A stretch of 64,000 nt of DNA from Magicicada septendecula (lineage: Eukaryota; Arthropoda; Insecta; Hemiptera; Cicadidae). The translations under genes and the position numbers were made by a program. The DNA lies in NCBI GenBank assembly GCA_034769895.1, contig CM068367.1:114560654-114624653 (forward strand). Direction: 5' to 3'. Positions 13,241 to 24,330 of the stretch are shown here, in pieces (the stretch's first letter is position 1; every line of letters starts with the position of its first letter). The notes below the pieces were generated by a model. It worked only from the letters and a program-made list of their open reading frames with translations, ran no database searches and had not been told where the DNA came from.

Positions 13241-13289
13241 CTATATTAATTAAATGCTGAATTATTACTAACAGTGTTCATATCGGATA

Positions 13290-13470
13290 AGTAGGAAATA
13301 AGGTAACTGAAGATGAAATGAGGGAATACGACACAGGTTAGGATAGAACTTGTAGAAACAGGACACATGAAGTGGTAGTTTGGCCGTGTGTGCCGGATGA
13401 GTGAGGATAATCCCTAGGAGGTCACGTAAAAGTAGGTTGCAAGAAAAAGTAAAAGTGGAAGCTTAGAAGA
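13290..13470 (+). pseudogene. LINE ORF2 C-terminal fragment
   Basis: A broken translation contains TGHMKW, then a stop, then a histidine-less FGRVCRMSEDN, and a short basic stretch. This fits the W-FGH-V-x-RM motif near the C-terminus of many animal LINE ORF2 proteins, where a GRPR...RW box usually follows. Only about 60 codons survive, with at least two stops. The reverse transcriptase domain is absent. Identification rests on this single motif. Confidence 0.4.
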
Positions 13471-16400
13471 TTTTTGATACAGGGAATTAAAGAGAAATAC
13501 TTTGTATACAAGTGTAATAATACAAATAATAGTATGACTTCAATAATAATTAAAAAGTTATTTTTTGTTGGTCTGTGTGTGTACAGTCACAAGGTAATGT
13601 ATTGCACAAATTTGTTCTACTTTGGTTTGTTTCCAATATTTTATTTTTATACGTATAATAAAGGCCTACTGTTAGCAGTATTTTAAGGTCTGTTGGTGCC
13701 CACGATATATGGTGTCAAACATATGCTGTCGCACATCTCAGAGTAGAAGGCATTTAAATTCGATGAAAATAAACAATTATTCTTATATCCATTTTTATTT
13801 GTGATAAAAACAATTGACATGGCTTATATTAAAATAATACAAGGGAAAAATTAAAAGTTAAAAATTAAAGTAACATAATTAAGAAAAACAATCGATTAAA
13901 CATTTCGATCGGTTAATGGTTCAAAGTGTTGTTGCTCGAAGAACGATGGTGCTAGTAGCTGAATAGGGCAGCGTACGCGTGAACGAGGTTGAATTCGCTT
14001 GGCTCGTTTGTTCGACAGTTACAAATTACCACTACTATATGCTGTACCACAGTTTGTTAAGACTACAGCCTAGTATTCAGAACAACACTGTTTTTAGATT
14101 TAAGACACGTTTTATTTTTCATAGTGTCTACCGTTTCTCCCAAATTTCGCTGTCTACAGTCATTTGCGAGTTCATTTGTCACCACGCTGACGGCAAGGTA
14201 ATACGAGTACACTCCTTACGGGAATTATTGACCGTGCTAAAAACATTTTCTTCTCTTCTGTTCGATTTAGAATGCAGTTTAATAAAACATACATTTGACG
14301 CTAGTTTTACCTTTTCCGTCAAATCAATTGTCCTAATTAACTTTTCAGAAATATGTAACTGTTACCGTTAATAGTAACTTTTCTGCACTTATCTTTAATA
14401 TATTTCTTATTAGAGAATTTCCCCAATAAATAACCAAATTTCCTCATACCAAACGCTGATTTTTTCTTTAAATTCAAAACAATAATAAATGATAAAATTC
14501 TATTCTAAAAAAAAAAACAGTGAAAATAACATGTTTAAAATTTTTTATTTAACCTGTTTCATTTAGAAAGAAAAACTGCCTACGACTTTAATCTCTTCGT
14601 ACAAACCCATTTTTAAACTAAGTAAAAAAACTGCAGTCTAATAATGATAAAACTTTACTAATCTTGTTAAAAAAATTTTAAACATCATCGATGACACTAC
14701 AAAAAGTTCTTATCGGTTTTTTCTGAAAATACTTTTTCATAGGCAGTGTAACGTTTATTTTGAAAATATTTATAAAATTGTACAAGTAGTAAATAATAGC
14801 TAAAAATAATGTGTACTAGCAGTTATATTTGACAAACAAGTATGTGAGGGTGTGTGAAGGGAAAGTTTGTAAGACTGTCCTTTTGGCATTGTAACCTACA
14901 GACAGCTTGATGTGCTACGGCTGTAAAGTTAATTGTTTGACAAAAGAGTGACACTTACTAGATGTATGTGAGACGTTGTATTTCGCATCAGGCAGCTGCT
15001 CTGAGTGAAGAAATGCATAACCCCCCAATAAACCAATCTACCCTTTTTAAAACTTTGACACAGACTGAAAGCAAAGAGTTTGTCAATTCGATACGGTACA
15101 ACATTAGAGGCCAGAACAATTGCAACGTAGAAATTTGACGAAAGTCGTGATTACAAAGGAAGATTCGTTCCAGACTCAAAACAAAGCCAGAGTGCAACTT
15201 GAAGATAAACAATGGTGCAGCAGATCGAACAATACCAGTATTGTATCTATGTCAAAGCGTAACAGAAATTGGACACTAGGAGACGGCCACGAGAGACAAA
15301 GAAATGTCGCCTGATGTACAAGGGGAAAGTGAAACTCACGAATTCTGGAGTGCTTGAATGAGATTCCTAGTAAATAGAGAAAACGGCTGTAGGAACAATC
15401 AGGACAAATGGTAGTGCGACAAGAGAATCACGTGTAAAGCAGAGATACTCGAAAACCAATGACGAATATACAATTTGTCACACTGGCTAAAGAACCAATA
15501 AGAGTATCCAAGCAGATGGAAGATTCAGCAGAGGTAGGCGGGAGGAGAGTTTACTTGGTAGATCTCAGAACAGAAAAACGGCAGTCTAGTACTCATCTAC
15601 AAAGTGATCACCACGAGTCATCTTAACTCGGTAACAATGTTTAGTCATTGATTCATTACATAAGCGTGAACAACTACAAGCGCTCGACACAATTTCAGAA
15701 GTGCGCATATCTGAGTCTTGAGAACGGTTACTTCAGTGCGAACATTCAATTTCTCAAAGTGAACAATGAAGTGAATACGACAAATCGTACGAAACTCGTT
15801 GTTATAATTCTCACTAAATTCTAAACTCATAGCAAGAGAGTTGAACAGTTAATCGCGTTCGACAGACTATTAGCATAAAGTAGTATCACGCGAAGTCAAC
15901 ATGTAAAACAGACTGTACAATTAATTAACTTCACCGTAATTTAAACAAAGTGTCGGAGAATACGGATACACAGTACAATACTAAGTAAAGACAAATTCAA
16001 TTAACAGACATTCTACAATTACAAATAATTCACAAGAAACTATAAACATTACAGCAGCTTTTATATAATACAGAACACATCAACAGAGAGACTCAGTGCA
16101 TATTCTACCACAGAGATATTAGACATAAAATCAGCAATCTAAAGAACTACTTTAAAAAACATTATACATGAACTTTACCAACATCAATTAAGGACACTCA
16201 TATTCAACACAATACGTGTGCCGTGAAAAGTGAACAGTTCGAGAATTCTTCAATAATTAAACAGTGATCGTGAGGTGCAGTGACCGCGAAGGGATACGTA
16301 ATCTACAACGACTACGGAGACCAGCAACTGCTAAACACAGAGGACCACATGATGTCACCGAGAGTATGAACTACGAATAATCAACGCTCTCAAACTAATG

Positions 16401-17158
16401 GTACTTTAGAGTTAAGTCAATAAACTCAATTCATTCAAGTCAAAGAACTCACACTAATAATTAATTAACCTTGAGAACTGCCTATCAGTGCTCTGCATTC
16501 GACTGAAGCGAAATAAAACGTCAATTAGTAAATTCTTAAAAAATCATATCTAAACAGTAATCTAAATTTGCCAAACACAATTGTAGATTATAATTTACAA
16601 TTATAAGTGTTAGAAAATTATTAAATGTTAATTAATCGCGATTTCAGAGATACTCATTGTTAAGATAAGAGAAGTGATTCTACTTAAGGAAATATCCATA
16701 CAGAGTGTTATAATTGTAATTTGCTACAACTTAATTAATTAAATAAGCATTAGACATAATATTGTTGTTGTGTGTTTGGCAAATGAATCCTTTATATCCA
16801 TATCCTTGTAGATATGAGGTGGCGCCCGGGAAATTGAAACATTTTGGCAGTAAGTGATTTTTTAATTATTAATTTATTACTTGTTTAACCACCCCAAGTA
16901 AGAATTCTTTATAGCAGATTAGTCCATTAAAGCTACTATTAGATTTATTTGACGCGCTTACGGTTATAACAATCGATATTTTTACGGAACGAGGTGTAAT
17001 GTAATGAACACAATATGAAGTGTAAAGTTTTTATTTAACGGCAATACTTAAAGTAGTAAAGTGGCTAAGTTTTTCAGCCGCAATATTACCTGAATGGTTC
17101 TCTATAAAGTGCAAACTCTATAAAGTGGTGACAATTGAAAGTGCAAACAATACACATT
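13471..17158. other. Anonymous DNA with a decayed protein-like stretch at 15000-15350
   Basis: No gene is recognised. From about 15040 to 15350 a plus-strand translation reads for long stretches with few stops (for example FVNSIRYNIRGQNNCNVEI), which may be an eroded transposon or gene. I cannot assign it. A TGGCGCCCGGGAAA string at 16823 resembles a retroelement primer-binding site. A 130-codon frame at 13979-14371 has no recognisable motif. Confidence 0.35.
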
Positions 17159-17755
17159 AGGAGGTCAACAAAGGACGGTGACCGTATATAAAAAAGACAG
17201 CGAGGGCATGCTGCCGTTTTGATAACGATTCTTTCAAACCGAGTCGCACACACATTTACTTAATTATGTTAACAGCAATAATTGTAGGAAGTCATAAAAA
17301 TATCACAATATCGGAAGTCGACAATGAACGGTGACTGCATAAGAAAAACAGTGTAGGAATGCTGCCGTTTTGATAACAATATTATACCAGGAATTCGTTC
17401 TTTCAAACCGAGTCAGCCCCCCCCCCCCCGAACACGCACACATTTACTTAATTATATTAACAGCAATAATTGTAGGAAGTCATAAAAATATCACAATATC
17501 GGAAATCGACAATGAACGGAGACTGCATAAGAAAGACAGTATAGGCATTCTGTAGTTTTGATGACGATATTTTTCGTTCTTTTGATATATTATATTTCGA
17601 TAATATATCGAAATATATTATTTTGACTGTACAAAGACAGTGTAGGCATGCTGCAGTTTTAATAACGATATTATACCAGGAATTCGTTCTTTCAAACCGA
17701 GTCAGCCCCCACACTATATTATTTATTTACTATATTAACAATAATTGTCACTGGT
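17159..17755. repeat. Imperfect tandem repeat, three units of about 155-250 bp
   Basis: Three units begin near 17159, 17313 and 17504. Each carries a purine-rich start with a variant of caatgaacgg(t/a)gactgcat, then gctg(c)agttttgat, ttcgttctttcaaaccgag, and a shared end block ending tcacaatatcgg. Unit 2 has a C-run at 17417. Unit 3 is enlarged by an AT palindrome around 17583-17620 (atatttcgat / atcgaaatat arms) and a partial duplication. No coding function is apparent. Confidence 0.8.
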
Positions 17756-18477
17756 TCCCCGTTTATTAATTAATAAAAAAATAAGTGACGGTTTTTTGTT
17801 ACAAGGCCATGGAACTTATAATTATAAGGCCACTAATTACAATTAGTGCATCAGCATAATTATCAATAAATATACCCTTGATGTAAGAAGGTATTGATTT
17901 ATTCATTAATATGGACTTAACATTCTTATTCTTACTTTTTCTACGCACAGTTTTTTGCGATTAACACCCGTTGTTATCACACACGTAGGCCTATATACTG
18001 CGAGCTCGTTGAAGGTCAATATATATGTAGGTGCTTGACGCATTGTTTTCTATTCACGTTGAATTCAGTCGCCATCGTTTATTGCAGTTGCTTTGTACGT
18101 ACCAAGTTTGAAAGCACGCAAGCTCTACTGGCACACTTCAAACTTTGTAATGGTTTCATCCCCACCTTTGTTCGCATAGCAACGTGAATTATATCAAAAG
18201 CTAAACAATACGAGAGAAACTACAGCGAGTGAAGTTAGAAGAAACTACTTTACAGCATTGCACGTTTCTGGTTCCGTCTTCTACAATAAGTGGCATTACG
18301 TTGATGACATTATTATTTTACTGTTATTATGCAGTATCTAATAGAAATAAAGATTTACTGAATCTTTCTTCATAAAAAGTAAATGCACTAGGAGAAGAAA
18401 ATTTATTCTAACTTTCTTTATACTAAATTTTTACAAAATCTCAAATATAATGGGTTGTGTTTTTGAGAGGAGGCTTC
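17756..18477. other. Anonymous AT-rich DNA
   Basis: Nothing recognisable in this stretch on either strand. Confidence 0.5.
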
Positions 18478-18800
18478 CGAGTAAATATCGTTACGACGGT
18501 CTCTCGGACCGTCATATTGCAGAGTGAAAACAAAATACAGCCACCAATGATGTCGCTAATTACAGACTTTAATTAGTCACAAACAATAATCTGAAATCAG
18601 AAAAGGTATACTCATACAATATCACCAGGTGTAACTAACTTCTAGTCGGCCCTAGACCCTTATATATACCTCGCAGGAGTTCCAGAATAATTTTCCATTC
18701 TTTTGGCGGCGTGCCAACATAATTTACTTAGTTACGAGTACTCAAACAGTCTGGAAGGTACGTTAGTGCACGGCCTTGACCGAGATGCTGCAGCTCCTCG
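18478..18800. repeat. Dispersed repeat family A, copy 1
   Basis: Shares ordered blocks with 20395-20790: cgctaattacagactttaat followed by tagtcacaaacaa, then a variant of gaaaaggtatactcatac, then a TATA-like cttatatatacc followed by tcgcaggagttccagaa. The TATA-like box near a GC-richer downstream part is reminiscent of an LTR, but no TG/CA boundaries were established. Confidence 0.55.
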
Positions 18801-18999
18801 GCTAGTGGGGGAAACGTGTAGATTAACGATCTCGAAAATTCGAGAGCTTTACGTAATTATCGTAGCAATATTGACGATGACGTTGGAAAAGAATTGTCTG
18901 AAGAATGGAAATTTAAGTTTTTATTAAAATATCTATTTTATTTATACTTTGTTTATAGCAAGAGAATTCAACCAAGTGAATTAAAAGTTGTGTTGTTTG

Positions 19000-19098
<99 letters not shown>

Positions 19099-20394
19099 GC
19101 CACTATAATTTATAGTACTAAGTGTGTGTTATTTCTAAAATGTTAATGTCAATTACGTTTCTAAAATATTATTTCTTGTTGACAATACAATTGAGTAATT
19201 AAATACACTAACGTGATTGCTAGCTGAATTAACGTCAACAAATAGTTAAAAATATTTTGGGAACACGCTGTTATTATTCTGCCTACTAGAGTATTACTGC
19301 CCAAACGTATACTTCAGTAAATAAATGTATACAATACTATGCCGAACATCAAATATTCGTAGAAATAGCAGAGAATAAATGAAAATTACATTCTGGAAAC
19401 AAAAGCAAGTTAAGAAGGCGTGATATTAAAACAACTGAAAATTTAGTAAAAAATTCTGTGAAAATTTCATCGAAACTGTTAATTAAGAACAGTTTTTAAT
19501 TATTAAATATGTAACAACCATCGGGCTGGATGCAAAAACGTGAAAAAGGGTAGAATTTCATTTTACTATTAACTTTCCTTTATTAACTTTCCTTTCATTT
19601 TAATAATTATTTTCCAAAAAAAATAACATATTGAAAGATAAAATGTAATTTCTTCAATGCTGTATTACTTTTCACTAACTTATTACTAAAATATTATATT
19701 TCCGTTAATTAATACACGGTACGGCTACTGAAGTTGACAAAACTGCTTAGGATACTGATTATACTTTAATAAATTCTCGTTCTAAACACTTCTTATACCA
19801 AACATCTTGAATAGTAATCATTATCTGTTATGAACATTGACAGTTTCAGTCATACACAGTCACCGGACAAGATTGTTCTTCTTACTTTGAAAGACCGTTA
19901 CTTATAATCTTCAAGTGTCATCTGATAAATACAGTCTTCAATGTGTCACAGAACGTCAAGTGATAAATACTATTCTAACGAAACATTATTAGCATTTCTG
20001 GCTGCCTAATATAGGGCTCCAATTGTGTATATTATCTTTAAAATGACATTAGTTACATCAGTCAAACTTCATTAGCGACCAACAATTTAGCGTGTACTGC
20101 AATTTTCATCTCGGGTTACCGGCAATAATATTTTTCTTCATTATATCTCCATTTATAGTGATAGAGTTCATCGCCGTCGAGAACCAAGAAAACGATAAAA
20201 CAATTTTAGGCTCATACAACTTATAATTCAAGGGTTTGCTGTTGACATACTACGGTTTTTAAATTCCATTTTTTAATAACCATACTTCTTAATTTATTTC
20301 ATTATTTACAGAACTTTAACTTTTAAATTTACATGCTTTTTAAATTTACGAGTACGAATTATATTATTACGAGAGTCTCACTGATCGTCGTGTT
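18801..20394. other. Anonymous AT-rich DNA with (TG)n microsatellite
   Basis: Holds the 19001-19095 TG run. No gene or repeat relative is recognised in the rest. Confidence 0.5.
19001..19095. repeat. (TG)n microsatellite
   Basis: An uninterrupted TG run of about 95 bp, the longest dinucleotide tract in the window. Confidence 0.98.
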
Positions 20395-20790
20395 GTACAT
20401 TGGGAACAGAATAACTGACTCCAGACGAAATCACTAATTAGACTGTAATTAGATACAAACAACAGTTAGAATTCGAAAAGGGACTCTTATACGCTAACTC
20501 AACTTACATTTGATCAACACAAAACAATAAATGTCACCTTCTTACAGTTTTACACTAATTAATCACTTTCCACTAAACTATTACTTCGATAGGCACTTCT
20601 AATACAGCCAGGTCAAAGTGAACTGCTAATCCGCCCGCTAAAGCTTAAATATACCCCGCAGAGGTTTCAGAGAAATTTACTACTTTCCGGCCGACGAGTG
20701 GATAAGAGTTGCGTAGTTAAAAGCGTTGTGTAAATCGCTAGAAGCTAGGTCAGTATACGACCTTGGCACACTACGCCTACCGAGTGCCGC
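20395..20790. repeat. Dispersed repeat family A, copy 2
   Basis: Diverged relative of 18478-18800 on the same strand, with the same block order: cactaattagactgtaatta, then gaaaagggactcttatac, then cttaaatataccccgcagag followed by gtttcagag. This copy is longer between the second and third blocks. Confidence 0.55.
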
Positions 20791-21725
20791 CGTCTGGAAC
20801 TATCTCGAATAATGCCGCGGGTTAAGTATCACGCAACTGTCTTTCGTATCAACGTAGCATAGCCATGAAATGTGTTCTTTAACTTTCAACTAAAAATCTT
20901 CACTCAAATGTTTAACTATATGTTTTCTGCGTCGTAGTCTCTACCCACTAAAATGCAATTAAAATTATCTTACCAAAATGTTTCCTGATAACTTGACTTT
21001 TTTAACTTGGGTAACATTGATTTTATACAGCTACCTATTTTCTACCTCACCCTCAGTCTTCCAAACAAATTCACTATATAGGTAGTGTACAGACACTTGT
21101 GCCTAAATGATGCAAGACTCCGTCAAAGAAACAAATAATTATTTTTAAATTCCTTGAATAACCAACTGCTCATAATCCTGATCACTTTATCTATTTTTCA
21201 CTGATTGAAGAAATCCATGCAGTTCATGTAAATCTTCTACCTCGAGAGAGGTTTTCTTATGTTTAAAGCGATGACGTCAGTATAGTTTACATATCCGGGC
21301 GACACGAAGTGCAAGACGTTTGTCTAGACAGTTGGTTATACCATACTTTATCATTATTTTGTTCTAGCCAACACCATTTTTAATTATTTTTTATTATAAA
21401 ACTTTTAATATTTTGACAAAATTTATAATGAAATGTTAATAAACAGGAATATGGGGAGACCACAGGCACGGTGACGGATAATATCAGAAAGGATGTAAGA
21501 GAGGTGCTGTGCGTCTCTGAAGGGCAGTCACTGTCACACAACATAGATGTCTGGATTTGGTTAGAGAAAAATGCTGGAGTCCACCGAAGGACTGTCATGC
21601 CACAAGAAGCAGATAACGAATTTCACATACAGCTTCAGATACGATCTCTCCAGGCTTTCAAATTCAAGCTTTATTCTAGAGTTGCTTAGTCTGTATTATA
21701 TTATGCATCACTGGAGTTCTAAAAC
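20791..21725. other. Anonymous DNA
   Basis: No gene or repeat relative recognised. Overlapping 72-codon frames on both strands at 21380-21689 have no recognisable motif. Confidence 0.45.
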
Positions 21726-21930
21726 GGAAATTACGCTTTGTACTATATAAGCATTCCTGATTAGCGCTTTCGAGCCTTTCAGCTCATTATCAGGTAGAAA
21801 ATATAATATTTTATATCGTATTTCTGATCTCATGACGAACTGAAGGCTGAACAGCGCTGATCGGCTATTTTTATATAACGATGTCCAACAGCGTAATTTC
21901 TGTTTGTGAGTAATAGCCACTAACACTAAT
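21726..21930. mobile_element. Foldback/MITE copy 3, both arms present
   Basis: Left arm (about 21726-21793: gaaattacgctttg ... gattagcgctttcgagcc) and right arm (about 21834-21900: gaactgaaggctgaacagcg ... cagcgtaatttc) are inverted. About 40 bp of AT-rich DNA separates them. The outer right end tgtttgtgagtaatagccac matches the family. Arms are more diverged than in copy 1, suggesting an older insertion. Confidence 0.6.
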
Positions 21931-23034
21931 TTATTATTTAGACTTCTGAAACTTCATTTTCGTTTTATTGCTTGTCAATTCAAAACAGTCCATTTAAAGA
22001 TAGTCATTTTCCTCTAAAACAGTTAACGTGTTATATTTTAAAATTTGCCAACGTATAAAAATTTTTCAGCAGGAACACATTCGCCACCGTAATTGTAAAG
22101 TGATTTTGTGGAACAAACTGATTGATGCAAAATTTCTGCACGTAATTCGGCTTGCAGCTGACCACACCACTGGTACAGAACTACACCGCAAATAATGTTA
22201 GTAACTAGATAACTCTATTTTACACTCTAAAAGCTTTTACAAAATACGCGAGTGAATGCGATCATAGCCGAGAGTGACAGCATACAATGTTCCACAGTAA
22301 CGTTTTTAACGCAAGTGAGTACACACCGTTCGCGTAATCAATTTATCGCGACACGACCGCGCTGGGCTTGCATTGCATCGTTATCTGGAGTGTACTCAAA
22401 ATACAACATTACGTAAAAAAGGGCTACCAAAAACAGTATTCAATAAAACTCTCACAAATGAGACCTGTTTTGTTTTTATTGTATAAAGTCTAGTTTTAAT
22501 ACAAAAGATTAAAGCCAACCGCTTCGTAGTCTTTATATGTTTGTGAGGATGCAGACTAATTTATATATTTGTATAAATAGAAATAAATAAATTCCACTAT
22601 GCCGGTGGCAAGACCAAGGTCTCAACTTACAAGAGATGAGGAAAGAGGAGATGGAAAAGCAACAACTTCGTTAAAATACCTGGGTCCATCTGGATCAGAT
22701 GGTAGCACCAAGTAAGGGCCCCTGCCTAGGTTTACAAGTGAAAATCGGCCAACGGTCTCGAAGGTTGAAGAGTTTTATCCCAAAAGCGGAAACACCTGCA
22801 AAGCCTGGGGAAGTTAACTTCTAATGAAAATAATGCAAGCTTAGAGGCTTTATGCAGGCAACCCCACCACTGAGGTTCCCTGCGCGGGGATGTACGCCGC
22901 AAGGGAAGATTCTGTTACTTGCAGGAACCAGAATAGGCTCGGAACTAGGACATAATTTAATAGTAACGGACTGGAAAAAATAAAAACTAGAATTTCTCAA
23001 AGCTACAGAAGGTTGCATGCTAACAGATAGTAAA
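21931..23034. other. Anonymous DNA
   Basis: No gene recognised. From 22600 to 22980 the composition is richer in GC and a plus-strand translation (PVARPRSQLTRDEERGDGK) looks protein-like, directly upstream of a LINE tail. It may be part of a broken element, but I cannot assign it. Confidence 0.4.
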
Positions 23035-23245
23035 CACGTTTACGCAAAAATTAAACAAGAATAGCATATTTTCAATCTGGGAAATAAAAATACTGAATAC
23101 AAAGCCAATTGGTGCAACCATTTAGACAGACTGCAACAAGATATTTTTTCCGAATTGGTCCGAATTACAATCCCGTAGATCAGCAAAGTGTGGGACGTCC
23201 GAGGACAGGATAGTTTCTGGAACAGTCGCCGCAGCCTAAGTCACG
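23035..23245 (+). pseudogene. LINE ORF2 C-terminal fragment
   Basis: The plus-strand translation contains NKNTEYKANWCNHLDRLQQD and, after a stop and frame change, QQSVGRPRTG. This is the W-x-NH-L-x-R ... GRPR signature of LINE ORF2 C-termini, as in the fragments at 29320, 52480 and 59700. The following ctggaacagtcgccgcagcc resembles the family's 3' tail (compare ggaacaggccgc on the minus strand near 59690). The reverse transcriptase part is missing. Confidence 0.5.
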
Positions 23246-23589
23246 TAGTAGGGAACAAGAAGATGTGGAAGCACACTGTGAAAGTACACTGTACATAGGC
23301 GACAATGTACACTGTCAAAAGCGTGACAGGTTTCGACAATTTTGACATAAATGTGATTCGTCCAACAATATTTGAATTCTATGACCGAGGCGAATGTCAC
23401 ATTATTGGAAAACTTATACAAGTTCCACATAAAAGTTAAAGTATAACAGTCCAGCTAGTTCAATGAGACGAGTAGTGTTGGAATCGTTAGGAACTCGTTG
23501 TCGCAATGGAAATAATGGACGGAAATTTTTAATCGTAAAGAACGACATTGCTCTTCCTTAGAAAAATGCGTTATTTAAGAAACAATAAT

Positions 23590-23896
23590 AAGAGATATAC
23601 TGTTTATTTAAATAAGTCTTGGGTTAACAGGAACCCACTCAGTAAGTCAAGCTTGGCAGTATTCGGACAGAAATGGTGGGCTAAAGGTTCCAGTATGTAA
23701 AGAAACGAGGTTAATTGCAACGCACGCAGGTGGCGAAAAGTTCGGATTTATTCCAGGGGCGAAGTTGGTAGTTCAATCAAAAACAGAACCTACGGACTAT
23801 CGTCACGAAATGAACGGCACTGTTTATATTGAATGGTTCACAGAAATGCTTCAATTATTAAAAGAGGGTTGCATATCGACTTTGTTGGACTTCTTC
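23590..23896 (+). pseudogene. Tc1/mariner-superfamily transposase fragment (DDE domain)
   Basis: The translation reads YTVYLNKSWVN, then after a frame change near 23643 WQYSDRNGGLKVPVCKETRL, then IATHAGGEKFGFIPGAKLVV and MNGTVYIEWFTEMLQLL. The order (YLDE/NxxWVN, HAGG, GFIPGAK, DYHxEMNG, WF) is that of DDE transposases in the Tc1/mariner superfamily. The first catalytic acidic position reads NKSW instead of DETW. The second, expected in a VDNAPYH-type motif just after residue block WFTEML, is not visible. About 100 codons of an expected 300 or more remain, so it is inactive. Confidence 0.6.
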
Positions 23897-24019
23897 CATT
23901 CACTATTCTTCATATTGTCAATCATGTGTCCCGTGGGCCACCTCTTCTTCCTGACCATGCGAGAACCATTAAAAACTTTGATTACACAACAGAAGAGTAG
24001 ATATTTAAATAAAATGTAG

Positions 24020-24330
24020 TTAAGAAGTTCACTTACAATCTTTCTCTTGTTAAACGTTTGATACTGGCAGTAAATTGTAGTTGAAGAGGAAACTCTTTTT
24101 GAGTTCACACGAATACGCTTACAAGGCAGCCAACGTACGAGTGTATTTTTAGTTCGTTAAAGTACGAATAGAAGCAGGAAAGTAAATATTCATTTTAATA
24201 ACATAATGTGAACGTAAGGAAAATGTACGCAACCTTGTCAAAGCTCTGAATTGCAACTCTCCACCCCCCATCTTAATGCAATACACACACGTACAAATGC
24301 AGTACAATATTAAGACGTTACTCACACATC
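24020..24330. repeat. Dispersed repeat family B, copy 1
   Basis: Matches 48660-49000 in order: agaagttcacttacaatc, then ctcttgttaaacgttt, then aatagaagcaggaaagtaaa, and aaaatgtacgcaaccttgtc followed by aaagctctgaattgcaact. It lies just downstream of the broken Tc1/mariner-like transposase and could be its 3' non-coding part. Confidence 0.55.

Noticed and set aside
13979-14371. 130-codon open frame
   Set aside because: Begins at a GTG rather than an ATG, has no recognisable motif and no splice or promoter context.
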